A stretch of DNA of 64,000 nucleotides from Eutypella sp. D-1 (taxonomy: Eukaryota > Ascomycota > Sordariomycetes > Xylariales > Diatrypaceae): NCBI GenBank assembly GCA_023313575.1, contig JAJTTP010000026.1:248001-312000 (forward strand). Reading direction: 5' to 3'. A program made the position numbers and the translations under genes. Positions 23,199 to 34,405 of the stretch are shown piece after piece (position 1 is the stretch's first letter; each line of letters starts with the position of its first letter). The notes under the pieces are model-generated. The model was not told where the DNA came from. It worked only from the letters and a program-made list of their open reading frames with translations, and did no database searches.

Positions 23199-23863
23199 CT
23201 ATCTTTGACACGTCGTGCCATTCACGACGTACGGGCCGACGGAGTTGCTCGGCTCGAGGCCCTCGGCTTGGATCGTGTCGGCGATGCTCTGGAGCTGATG
23301 CATGTCACGACCGAAGGCTACGAGCACGTCGTGTAGGAAGTCGTCCTGCAACTGCTCGGCATCCCTGTGGGTTCGATGAGTGTCGCTGCCCGCCATCCGC
23401 GCGCAGGCAACCATGAGCAGCCTCTGCGTCGGCCCGGCTAGGAACTCACCGTTGCCGTGGGCGATAAGGTCGGCAGGGTTGGCGTAAACGCCCCAATCCA
23501 CGAGCACCTGGCGCATGCAAGGGATCTTGATGTCCTTGATGCGCTCGGCGTAGCGGTATTTCAAGTCGCTGCCTCCGTGCTAGCCGACGCGTTCGTATGC
23601 GAGCAGGACGAGGCCCACTCACATGACCGCCGTCAGCAGAATCCTCCCGGTCACGTCGCATCCGCGGCGGGGGGGGGGGGGGGGACATTGAGTATCCGGA
23701 GAGGCGTGCCTTCTCGATGCTTAGTGCGGCAGCTGGGACACTGGGCAGGACAGGTGATAGCGAATGTAGTGTTCGGTTTGGCCGTAGCCAGGATGGCGAA
23801 GGGAGAGGGCATGGTATAGGTGGGTCCGGGCGGGATAGACAGGTCTGTTAGGGCGCGGTTCAC
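23199..23863 (-). pseudogene. Unknown gene, frame broken or made variable by a 16-G homopolymer
   Basis: A good two-exon structure is visible: 23661-23623 (ATG start MRRDRED) and 23579-23199. The 43-bp intron between them has a GTGAGT donor and a GGCTAG acceptor in phase 0, giving about 139 soluble residues. Immediately upstream, across a run of 16 G (plus strand, 23669-23684), another open frame at 23863-23685 looks coding (…CPAQCPSCRTKHREG…) but is out of phase. Either the tract length changes the frame, there is an assembly error, or the gene is decayed. I do not recognise a family. Confidence 0.4.
23669..23684. repeat. Homopolymer of 16 G
   Basis: It sits between two apparently coding minus-strand segments that are in different frames. 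Such tracts are prone to slippage and to sequencing or assembly error. Confidence 0.9.
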
Positions 23864-23947
23864 GTTAACGGTCAGGCAGCGAGATCAAGGGCGGACATGT
23901 GCCGATATTGTAGTCGCTCACCGGTTCTCGCGCGCCGGTTCTTCGAT

Positions 23948-24190
23948 TTAGGTGACTGGGCCCGCGGTGCCTTTGGCGGGGTCCTTGATTGATTTCACAT
24001 TAGCCTGTACCTCGAAGCGGAGATGGCAGCCCTGGGCAGCTGTGCGCCCGAAGATGAGGATAGTGCGAGTGCGATACTTACCAGCGATATGTGTACGTAG
24101 GCGGTGCCCGCGAATTTTTGCGTACGGCTTAGGTGACGGCTTGGATGACGAGGGCGGTGGGTGGGACAGGACAAGTAGGGGTGGCAGCAT
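23948..24190 (-). pseudogene. Possible exon remnant of an unknown gene
   Basis: An 80-codon open frame with balanced composition (…KPYAKIRGHRLRTHIAGKY…) lies in the same orientation as the fragments at 23199-23863 and 24713-24979. No splice junction to either could be found. It may be part of the same degraded minus-strand gene. Low confidence. Confidence 0.25.
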
Positions 24191-24712
24191 AACGATGAAA
24201 AAACGGTGGGCAGGTCTCAGAGGGAAGATGACACGGACAAGAGGCGGGGTAGGGCAGCTGTCATCACGGGTTCTAGCCCAGGTCCATCCTTTACGGTCGC
24301 TACTTAGATCTGCTAGACAGGTATGTACCTGCCTAGCCGTACGGGCAAAGGCATCAGTGCTGGTGTTGGGGAGGCGACGTTAGGGGGATGCCGATATTGT
24401 ATATTATGATCCGCGGCAGCTACGGAAATGGGCGAAGCCGGGGTAGTCAGGTAAGTGCGAGCTGCGCATCGCGGAGGCGCGGAGGCGCGGCAAGATGCTA
24501 GAGGCGGTTATGGGCGCCCACCGTAGGGCGAGGATTGTTATGACCTTCCGATACGTCTGCGTCGTAAGTAGTCCCCGCGGGCGTCGAGCGTCGGGGTTGT
24601 TGTGGCAGCCCCTAGTGAACGGGGCCCAAGGATTTTATCCTGGACGCGAATAAGAGATCAACCAGAAGCAGCGAGCAAGCGGTTGAACAGGAGATATTTA
24701 AACTTGCAACTT
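24191..24712. other. No gene seen
   Basis: GC-rich stretch between two minus-strand fragments, with a local GGAGGCGCGGAGGCGCGG duplication at about 24472-24490. Nothing else is supported. Confidence 0.45.
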
Positions 24713-24979
24713 TTACCCAGTCCTTCCTTCCGGGCGGGCAGTCGTGGCACCGCCATCCCCGCATGTTATGCACGTTAGCCCCACGCGCTCCGGCAACAAG
24801 GCGAGAACGGACTCCACGTCCGCTTTTCTCCCGACAATCTAGTCTTGGAAATAAAAGACCTTGTCGGCAGGGATGTGGAGCGACTTGGGATCATGCCGGC
24901 GACGTTTGATGTAATCATAGTCAGCGGCACGGCGTCGACCGAAAATTTCCCGGTCGGAGTCGACGAAGGATTTAAGCAT
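24713..24979 (-). pseudogene. ORF remnant interrupted by an in-frame TAG
   Basis: From an ATG at 24979 the frame encodes 46 residues (starting MLKSFVDSDREIFGRRRAAD) and meets TAG at 24841-24839. It then stays open for 41 further codons to a TAA at 24715-24713. Codon use and amino-acid composition look coding on both sides of the TAG. It is probably the 5' part of a decayed gene. No domain is recognised. Confidence 0.35.
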
Positions 24980-25555
24980 GGCCCAGTCGCACTATAAGCC
25001 CCCTTACTGGACGCAAAAGTTACATGTACTGTCGGGATGGGCTTCTTTCTGTATTTTACCTCTCGCCTGCTTACGAGGACTCTCCTCGCAATCGCTGCGC
25101 TTAGCGGGACTGGGGTATTCGTGGTCCGGGACGCATTGCGACGGTAACAGTCCTACGCGGTCTGCACTAGATGATGCATTTTTCAAAGCCACAGTTATCA
25201 TTGTAGCCTACGGTATGGGCGGTACCGACAGAGATATTCGAAAGTGTATAAGTATGCAGCTGCTCTTAGACCAGGCGACCTGATTGGGTAGACCTGCAGG
25301 TATGGTGACCAGAGTAGCCTTCCCTGTAAGCTGATGAGGGGTAATTTCGGCGTATTTGCCTAATATTGAATCGACATGAAAATCTTGAAATACTGGATGC
25401 AGCTGCGAGAAGATAATTAACCCACTGAGCATTGCCTTAAGCATTGCCTCAAGTAGACCTTTATACTGTTATGCCGGCATCTGCATCTTGCAACGTGTTC
25501 GCTCTTTTATTCAACCTCGCGATCGCGCTTTGGCAACACACAAGTGCGTAACGCA
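24980..25555. other. Upstream region of the NLR gene
   Basis: A 101-codon plus-strand open frame (24978-25283) is not supported by signals or composition. The proximal part should contain the NLR promoter. No clear TATA box is seen. Confidence 0.4.
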
Positions 25556-28500
25556 ATGGCGGAAGTCCTCGGCATGGCCGCAAGCGCCATTGCAGTGATT
25601 GATCTGTCGGCAAAAGTGGCTTCGCTATGCCTACAATATTCGAAAGATGTCAGAGGAGCCCTAGATGATATTAACCGACTTCGGACAGAAACAATAAGTC
25701 TACAGGTTGTATCTGAAACCGTGAAAGACCTACTTGATGGCCCTCATAGGGAAAAGCTTAAGGCTTCTCGGCAACTACAAGACACGTTGCACGATAGTCG
25801 AGCACAGCTCGAACAGCTAGACAACAAACTTACCCCAAGCACAAGCCGTACAACTATGAGGCGTTTTGGCCTGCGCGCTTTGAAATGGCCGTTCCAAAGT
25901 AGGGACATCGAAAAGATTATTGAAACCTTGGCGCGCTCTACGCAGACGATCTCTCTATGCTTGCAGGTGGATCAGACGTAAGTGTTCTTGATCTAACTTC
26001 TACCAGATGGCCACTGACGGAAATGTTGTCCAGCTCTACTCTACTCGCTGCTGACCGCAACGTACTCGACATGGACCAGAAACTGGTTCTCGCTAACCTC
26101 CCGGTCGCTGAGGGAGCAGCCTTCGATTCTCATTCCGAAGAACACAACGCGACCTGCCTCCCAGGCACACGCGGCGAGCTGCTCGACGATATACATAAGT
26201 GGGCAGATGGTTTTGGGGGCAAAAGCATCTTTTGGCTGAACGGCATGGCTGGTACCGGCAAGTCCACGATCTCGCGCACCGTCGCCCGGTCATTTCACGA
26301 GGGCGGCCAGCTCGGTGCTAGCTTTTTCTTTAAGAGGGGCGAGGGTGATCGAGGCGGAGCATCCAAGCTCTTTACTACGCTGGCTACGCAGCTAGTTAAG
26401 ACCGTACCAGGCCTTGCTCTGCACGTTAAAAATGCAATAGATGCCGACCCTACCATTCCTACAAAGACGATGCGAGATCAGTTCACGCAGCTCATACTCA
26501 AGCCTTTATCGCAACCTCAAGTTGCTGCGAAAGCTGGTACCCTCGTTATTGTCGTTGACGCCCTCGATGAATGCGAGCGAGAGAAAGACGTCCGAACTAT
26601 CATTGATCTCTTCTCTCAAGCTCGAACGCTACAGTCTCCACGACTACGGGTCTTCGCTACCAGCCGGCCCGAGCTACCTATCCGTCTCGGGTTCAAAGCT
26701 ATCGACGGCATGTACCAAAACTTGGTCCTGCACGAAATAGCTAAGCCGGTTATAAAGCACGACTTAACTGTATATCTCGAGCACGAGCTTGTTCAAGTCA
26801 AGCACGAGTATAACGGACTCGTATCTGAAAGTGAAAAGCTCCCGGCGGACTGGCCTCAGTCGTCAGAAATCGACAGGCTGGTTGCCATGGCCATCCCTCT
26901 TTTCATCTTCGCAGCGACCACTTGTCGTTTTCTCGCCGATTATAATAGCGGCGATCCCGGCAGTAAGCTTCAAGATGTTCTGGCGCAAGGAACCAAAGCC
27001 CAGGAGTCTAAGCTTGACGGAACATACCTACCGGTTCTAAACCAGATGCTTACGACATTATCCCGACGGGAGAAGGATAATGCTTTAAAGGAGTTTCGAG
27101 ACATTGTAGGGTCGATCGTTATTCTCGCGAGCCCCCTTTCCACATCAGCCCTAGCACGAATGCTTAATACGGCACAGAAAACTGTTGACAACAGGTTACG
27201 GCTGCTTCATTCGGTGCTAGACGTTCCTTCGTCACCAGATTCGCCTGTCAGGCTATTCCACCTTTCATTTCGCGATTTTCTGTTAGACCCGGAGAAGGGC
27301 CAAAACCCGAACGCTAGCCAATTCTGGGTGAACGAAAAGAAAACTCACGGACAGTTGGCAGAGCATTGTCTACGAGTCATGAACCAAGCTCTTCGAAAAG
27401 ACATCTGCGGAGCCCAGTGGCCGGGAACTCGTCGGGCCGCTATCGAATCCAAGATGATAGCAAACAGTCTGCTGCCAGAAGTTCAGTATGCATGCCAGTA
27501 CTGGACTTTCCATAGTCAACAAGCAGGGGATCATTTATCCGACGGCGGTCCAGCCCACAAGTTCCTTCAGCAACACTTCCTCTATTGGCTAGAAGCGTTA
27601 AGCCTGATAGGAAGAGCATCGGAAAGCGTACAAAGCATCAGAACGCTACGATTACTATTACAGGTATTTTAACCATTATATGATAAATTGTTATGTCATT
27701 TTCTGACTGCCTATAGCACGATAATTGCAACCAATTATCAGGCTTCCTTAACGACGCCATACGGTTCATCCTGTCGAACGTCTTTACGATCCAAGATGCA
27801 CCGCTCCAAACGTACTGCTCGGCGCTTACATTTGCGCCGGAAATGAGCGTCGTACGAAAGATGTTTCAAGACAACATCCCTAAGTGGATAACTTTAAAGC
27901 CAAGAGTAGCAACGAACTGGGATAACTGTTTGCAGACGCTCGAGGGCCACGAGGGCGGGGTCAACTCGGTGGCGTTCTCGCCCGACTCGAAGCTGGTGGC
28001 GTCGGGGTCGGGCGACGAGACGGTCCGGCTCTGGTCGGCCGAGACGGGCGCGCTGCAGCAGACGCTCGAGGGCCACGAGGGCGGGATCTGGTCGGTGGCG
28101 TTCTCGCCCGACTCGAAGCTGGTGGCGTCGGGGTCGGGCGACAACACGGTGCGGCTCTGGTCGGCCGAGACGGGCGCGCTGCAGCAGACGCTCGAGGGCC
28201 ACGAGGGCGGGGTCAACTCGGTGGCGTTCTCGCCCGACTCGAAGCTGGTGGCGTCGGGGTCGGGCGACAAGACGGTCCGGCTCTGGTCGGCCGAGACGGG
28301 CGCGCTGCAGCAGACGCTCGAGGGCCACGAGGACTGGGTCTGGTCGGTGGCGTTCTCGCCCGACTCGAAGCTGGTGGCGTCGGGGTCGGGCGACAACACG
28401 GTGCGGCTCTGGTCGGCCGAGACGGGCGCGCTGCAGCAGACGCTCGAGGGCCACGAGGACGGGGTCTGGTCGGTGGCGTTCTCGCCCGACTCGAAGCTGG

Positions 28501-29804
28501 TGGCGTCGGGGTTGCGCGACAACACGGTGCGGCTCTGGTCGGCCGAGACGGGCGCGCTGCAGCAGACGCTCGAGGGCCACGAGGACGGGGTCAGGTCGGT
28601 GGCGTTCTCGCCCGACTCGAAGCTGGTGGCGTCGGGGTCGGGCGACAAGACGGTCCGGCTCTGGTCGGCCGAGACGGGCGCGCTGCAGCAGACGCTCGAG
28701 GGCCACGAGGACGGGGTCTGGTCGGTGGCGTTCTCGCCCGACTCGAAGCTGGTGGCGTCGGGGTCGGACGACAAGACGGTCCGGCTCTGGTCGGCCGAGA
28801 CGGGCGCGCTGCAGCAGACGCTCGAGGGCCACGAGGGCGGGATCTGGTCGGTGGCGTTCTCGCCCGACTCGAAGCTGGTGGCGTCGGGGTCGGGCGACAA
28901 CACGGTGCGGCTCTGGTCGGCCGAGACGGGCGCGCTGCAGCAGACGCTCGAGGGCCACGAGGACTGGGTCAAGTCGGTGGCGTTCTCGCCCGACTCGAAG
29001 CTGGTGGCGTCGGGGTCGGGCGACGAGACGGTGCGGCTCTGGTCGGCCGAGACGGGCGCGCTGCAGCAGACGCTCGAGGGCCACGAGGACTGGGTCAACT
29101 CGGTGGCGTTCTCGCCCGACTCGAAGCTGGTGGCGTCGGGGTCGCGCGACAACACGGTGCGGCTCTGGTCGGCCGAGACGGGCGCGCTGCAGCAGACGCT
29201 CGAGGGCCACGAGGACTGGGTCAACTCGGTGGCGTTCTCGCCCGACTCGAAGCTGGTGGCGTCGGGGTCGGGCGACGAGGCGGTGCGGCTCTGGTCGGCC
29301 GAGACGGGCGCGCTGCAGCAGACGCTCGAGGGCCACGAGGACTGGGTCAACTCGGTGGCGTTCTCGCCCGACTCGAAGCTGGTGGCGTCGGGGTCGCGCG
29401 ACAAGACGGTGCGGCTCTGGTCGGCCGAGACGGGCGCGCTACAGCAGACGCTCGATCTTGGCATGATATCCCACAACTTATCTTTTAATACTAACCAATA
29501 TATCCTTACCGATGCCGGGGCCATTTCCATCAAAGACCTGCTTCAACCAAAACCTCTTACAAAGAACGAGCATTCCGTCCCATTGTGCCAACATGTACCT
29601 GACCATATGCAGCATTATTGTATCGGCTATGGCCTTAACAAAAATCAAGACTGGATCACATTGGATGAAAAGAATTTACTTTGGTTGCCAGCGGACTTTC
29701 GACCTTCTTGCTCATCTGTATCTGGCTGCAGTATAGCGATTGGGTGTCGTTCGGGAAGGGTATTCACTATGCGGTTCTCTGCATCGGAGTCTCCACAGGC
29801 ATAA
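25556..29804 (+). CDS. NLR (STAND) protein: SesA-like domain, NACHT ATPase, 12 WD40 repeats
   Basis: An intracellular receptor of the fungal NLR class, related to the HNWD/het-e/het-d incompatibility proteins. Three exons (25556-25977, 26034-27663 and 27717-29804; phases 2 and 0) give 1379 residues. The first ATG opens with MAEVLGMAASAIAVIDLSAK, matching the SesA-type N-terminal domain of NACHT proteins (about 1-140). The NACHT module has a Walker A GMAGTGKST near 211 and a Walker B LVIVVDALDECE near 311. A winged-helix-like region follows (about 400-700). Twelve tandem 42-residue WD40 repeats occupy about 759-1262, followed by a 117-residue tail. The repeats are nearly identical in DNA and should form the ligand-sensing propellers. 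The frame is intact. Its position between two captains suggests Starship cargo, which is inference. Confidence 0.93.
27939..29450 (+). repeat. Twelve 126-bp WD40-coding tandem repeats
   Basis: Exactly 12 units of 126 bp begin CTCGAGGGCCACGAG. Differences are limited to unit residues 6-9 (G/D, G/W, V/I, N/W/R/K), 24-25 and 27-28. The rest, including synonymous sites, is almost invariant. The GTC/GTG codon choice at residue 29 tends to follow the residue at position 27 (Asn always with GTG, Lys usually with GTC, Glu with either). The strong identity indicates recent unequal exchange or conversion. No RIP damage is seen. Confidence 0.97.
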
Positions 29805-30968
29805 AACTTCTAATTGCGTGTTACGGAACTCACCTGGTTGGCAGGATTGGGGTCTGGCTGGTCCGTGACCTTGTGTCTCCTTATTGTTCCTACCGTAGCC
29901 CTGATTGTTTTTCTTTGTTCCCCTAATGAGAACAATATTACTATTATATCCATAAGGCCTACCAAGATACACCTGACAACACTTATACCTATCTTCAAGC
30001 TTTTTATCGTAATCTCTTAATAGGTCTCTTATATATTTTGTTTAACTTTGCCCAAGATGGGCTCCCGGGGCACCATGAAATTTATAGCCGTTAGCCTTTG
30101 TCATCTTATATTCGGTGTGTAAAGAGCTAGTTTATATGTATATTAGATATTTCGTAACAATGGCTTTGTTTATGGAACGGCTGGTTTCCGTGAGGAACCA
30201 CTGTTAAGGCAAATAAATGCTGAGAAAAAAGGGCAAATGGGTGCGCCCAAGCTAAGCCCTAGCAGTCCACTAGAACCAGCCCACACCAAGCACTAAAAGG
30301 GCTGCCAGGCCAATCCGCCCGACGCGCTTTAGCGGTTATGCCAGACTTATGTACAACCACTTTTAGTGGCAAAGGTTCGTATAGGCAGATTCGTTATTAA
30401 ATGGCCGGCCCAATTACATCCCGTCCGAGATAGCTATTATAGCGAAAATACAACCATGAAAGCCACACGTATTTTCAGCGATATCATTATGCACTTTTAA
30501 GTGAACAGTTTGGTATTAATGCCCGAGAAAGGCGTCCAAGCTTCTTCATAACTCCCGCCCATGATAAGGCCTGTCTAAAGGATGCGGGTTCGCTGCAAAG
30601 CCGGTCCAAGGCATACACCACTATAAATATACGCTGTAACGTATCGTTCCTTACCATTTACTTGGTCACATACATATGTTATATCGTCCCGACATCCTGG
30701 CCTTGGGATTTACTTTTTTTGGTTTTGCAGTTGGCTAGTCTTCATTTTAACCCCCGTTTTCTGGACTTCCGCAGTCCATCCCTTTGCTTATCCAATTTAG
30801 ATGTCGAGTTCCGGGCCCCAGGCTACCCCCGCTCTTTGGTCTCTTCACCTCTTCAGGCTTTATAATAATGTTTCCCATTACAACGTCTGGCCTGATCTCT
30901 CATCTGATTGCATTTCATCGTGTCTTAAGCATTTATAAACCCTGTCACTGGTTTCTCATTGTGGGGCC
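29805..30968. other. Spacer between the NLR and captain 2; possible element edge
   Basis: No gene is supported. Between 30291 and 30503 are several related palindromes: CGCTTTAGCG (30325-30334), CCACTTTTAGTGG (30357-30369) and CACTTTTAAGTG (30492-30503), plus a CACTAAAAG half-site at 30291. A TATAAATA box lies near 30624. If captain 2 heads its own element, the left end should be in this interval. Confidence 0.45.
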
Positions 30969-33368
30969 ATGCCCGGATCTTCACGAATCATGCCCCGACG
31001 GGCGCGGCAGCGCTATAACCTGCAACGCAAGAGAACCGCACTTGGTGTTTCTTTAGCGCCTGGCCAGATGCCAGTGGACGCGCTGGATCCTGCATTTAGC
31101 CCCCATGCCGGCTCTGAATCCGATTCGGACCTCGACTCTGGCTATAGCTCTCTTAATGATGACCCGCGCGAGCCCACCGGATTTTACGACGACTTATTAA
31201 CTAAATTCGAAAACGAAGGCCCAACTTTGGCCAACCATGGCAAGAACACGAAAAAAATGATACGCGAGCAGGAGGAGAAATGGAACAAGTTAGTAGCCTT
31301 CTCGCGACGGGAACACGATGTGACCGGTAGATAAACTAAACCCAGTCTGGAGCAGATTCTGCGAAACCCGTAATGTGGATCCAATTCAGATGCTGAACAA
31401 GTGCGATCCCGCCTTGTTTAAACTTTATCTGGTCTGGCGCATTCGGAACGCGAGGATCCACAAAGAATCGACCATCATAACGTACTGGAAAGCTCTCAGT
31501 CTGCTCTACTCACAGAGAACGGCCGGATGGATGAAAGAAGACGTCTTGTATGATATCCGCAACGTAAGTTGGTTGTTTCGGCTCGTCCACCGATGTTCTC
31601 GTTCTCACCTCAGGCAGTGGATCCATACGTACCTCACTCCAACTTACGGGCTGGACACAACGAGAAAGGAAAAGGCCGGGATCTTCGTGGAAGACCTGGC
31701 GGCGCTCTTGAATTATCACTGGATCCGGGACAGCGAAGTCTTCGCCCACGAGCGCTTGCGCGTGCAGCTGGCGACCAACCTCATTTTAGCCGGCGCTACT
31801 GCTACGCGGCCGGGGGCGCTTATTGGCCAGCTACGGTACGAGCACCTGGAATTCCAGCTATTCCCGCCACTCGCGAGCGGCGAGCGTCCGCGTGTCGTCC
31901 TGCGAGTGAACCTGGAGCATATCAAGAGATCTGGGGGGAGGTCCGAGCCGAAAGCGTTTGCGTTTCGCGAAGACGACATGCTCCTATACGACCCCCTCAT
32001 CCCCATCATGGCCCTGGCCTTTGCTGACGGCGCGTTCTCTAACGAGTTCAAAGATGCCGGGGACATCTATAAGCTCGTCGTCCCTGCGGATTGCGACCGT
32101 ATCCGACTGCACTGGAAGGACGAATGGCTCGGGCGGCCCGTCTTCCGCGACGTGGAGCAGTCGGACGGCATCGTCCGGGTTTCTCTCACCAAGCCCCTTC
32201 AGTACAGTAAAGAACGACGCCACTTGATCCGCCTCGGCCGATCTATCGGGATGGCCAAGTCCCTCGAATGGTACGATCTTCGTCGCGGCTCGGGGAAGAA
32301 GCTCAATGGTAAGTTGACTATCGTACGGAATACGAAGGGGTGCTTACTCGTCTAGAATGTCTCACGCCCGAGGAACGGAACAAGATCATGGGCCATCGGC
32401 AAGGGGATTCGAGTGTGTATGTGCTGTACTACATGTCTACCTTCATCGACGCAGACTGCCAATCCATCTGTTTTGGCAGCGCTCCGCAGCACGACCTGGT
32501 CCACCTAGCCGGGCGGATCCTACGTCACGGCGGGGCGCCAACGGCCCTCACAGACCAGCAGAGGTTCGAGGTCAGTCAGGATCCAAAGCTGGTGGCATAC
32601 TGTCGAAAAAAGACGAGAGCGTTGGAGCAGTGGAAGTCGCAAGGGTACCATTCCCGGCAGGCCGCCGAGGGAACCAAGATGGCATCCCGCTACGACTATT
32701 ACAAGAAAAAGGCGGACTCTCTCAGCAAAAGGTTAAAGGCCGATCGGCTTCAACGTGCCATCAAAGACTTCCATGGCTCGATCCATATTGAAGAAGTGCA
32801 TCGACAGCTGAGTGGCATCAAACCATCGGCTATATTGGCACCACGGACGATTGAATACGAACTTCCGGAACGGGCGCAGGCGGCACATTTATTCTCCAAG
32901 GTCGCGGACGGACTAAGCAGGTCTGAGCTTGACGTGTTGCGTATAGATCTTATCATGACGCTTACTAAACTCTCTCAACGGCGAGAGAGCCCCTGTCGCC
33001 GTAAAATGACGGGTCGCCGCAAGCCAAGCAGTCATACAACGAGTGGTTATAAAACGGCAAGCAAAAATAGTGGTAGCCTCACGCAAACAGCTTCGCAAGG
33101 CAGACCGGAATACATGGATCTTTCTCCGCGATTCTGCCCCTTTTGTCGTGAGGCTGATAAGGAAGTAGGCGATACGCAACGGGAGAAGCGGTGGCGTATC
33201 GATAGTCTAGGCAGGCATATTTGTAGCCAACACCTCAAAGGGAGGTGTGTCCCGTTTACATGTCCTTATGGTGGCTGCACGGAAGTTCTAGAGGACGCCG
33301 AGCATTTTGCAAACCATGCAGCCCGGCAACACGCGCTGCGTTTGCCACCAGCAGCAATTCCGAGATAA
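30969..33368 (+). CDS. DUF3435 tyrosine recombinase (Starship captain-like), copy 2
   Basis: Second DUF3435 gene, paralogous to the one at 19002-21394. Exons 30969-31288, 31356-31563, 31618-32308 and 32356-33368 also give 743 residues. Exons 2 and 3 have exactly the same lengths (208 and 691 bp) and phases (2, 0, 1) as in copy 1. Key segments are TATRPGAL (Arg about 240), YDLRRGSGKKLN (about 395-406) and MGHRQGDSSVYVLYY (about 418-432). The C-terminus has FCPFC...H...H and CPYGGC...H...H zinc fingers. In copy 2 the first splice acceptor that preserves the alignment with copy 1 is CAG at 31353-31355. The protein differs from copy 1 at many residues, so it is a separate family member and not a recent duplicate. 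It appears intact. Confidence 0.92.
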
Positions 33369-34405
33369 GTTACGGCATAGCTTATATTACTGCACTTAGC
33401 CCGATGCTCGCTCGTGGTGTAGTCGAAGGGTGTATACAAGGAGAGCCGCGGGATTCAAAGCAGCCAAATAACTAGTTATGTTCGTCGATAGTTGGTAAAA
33501 AAGGGCCAAATCCAAGTTGTGTTTACATAGATTCGTATGGATAACATAGTTGGGACTAGATTTATATTACGCACTACCCTGTCCTGTAAGGACTATGTCT
33601 CTTTCTCGTAGCACCGCCTTTTATTTTATCCCTTGCATTTATGGAAATAGTCTTTGCTATGTTTAGGACAGATACTCATCGATCCTACCTGGTCGTTCTG
33701 GTTCGCCAGTTTATTGCGGAAAAAGAGGAAGCAAGGACAAAAAGGAAGAAGCAAGAAGGAAGTAAGGGATTTCTCAAGATACGGGTATTACGTGCTATGA
33801 AAAAAGGATCCAGGGATCTACTAGTATGACCATATTCAGGAATAAAGGATACCGCTAATACTTCATACGGTCCTGACCTCTTTTATAAAGTTCAGATGCT
33901 TGCCAGATTATCATAAAACCTCGTTACTCAAAACACCCTCTCGATCACCGACGTAGCCAGCTCCATTCTGATTAGGACCTTAGAACATTCCTACTGATAT
34001 AGGCCCCCGACTGGATTCATGGCTAAAGATAAGCCATCCCTTACGATGCATCCCTTCGGCAAGAAGGTTATGTACTGCTAACGGCAAACTACGGTCGAGT
34101 TCCTTGATGCATTTGGCAAAGGCATTCATTATGCGATATTTCCGTTTGGCCCAGCCTAATGATTCTCTGTTCCAAGAAAGCTTTACTAAGGGAGCATCGC
34201 TAAGGGATAGTACTGCTACCCAGAAATCGTACATGGCCGTCGTGTAAGATGTGTTGGCTGTACTGAAGCGTAATATGATTTCTATCGCCCCTCTACCCCG
34301 TGCCCAGTATCAGTGGCATTGTCGATATCGAATCGCCGTCGTCCCATAATAACAAGCTGAAGCCGATGCAAACATGATAGCCTAGATCGTCGCGTCATTT
34401 ATATC
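33369..34405. other. Spacer downstream of captain 2 with one weak ORF
   Basis: A minus-strand frame of 84 codons at 33980-34234 has balanced composition (…RKYRIMNAFAKCIKELDRS…) and could be an exon or a small gene. No splice partner was found. The rest is AT-rich and shows no gene. Confidence 0.35.

Noticed and set aside
27866..29533. Very long minus-strand open frames (555 and 480 codons) opposite the WD40 array
   Set aside because: They are mirror frames of a 126-bp GC-rich tandem repeat: with no stop in one unit, all units stay open. The sense strand has the NLR domains and introns.
18275..30968. Exact Starship boundaries from target-site repeats
   Set aside because: Short candidate sites occur by chance; I could not find a convincing pair of terminal or direct repeats by eye, so no borders are claimed.
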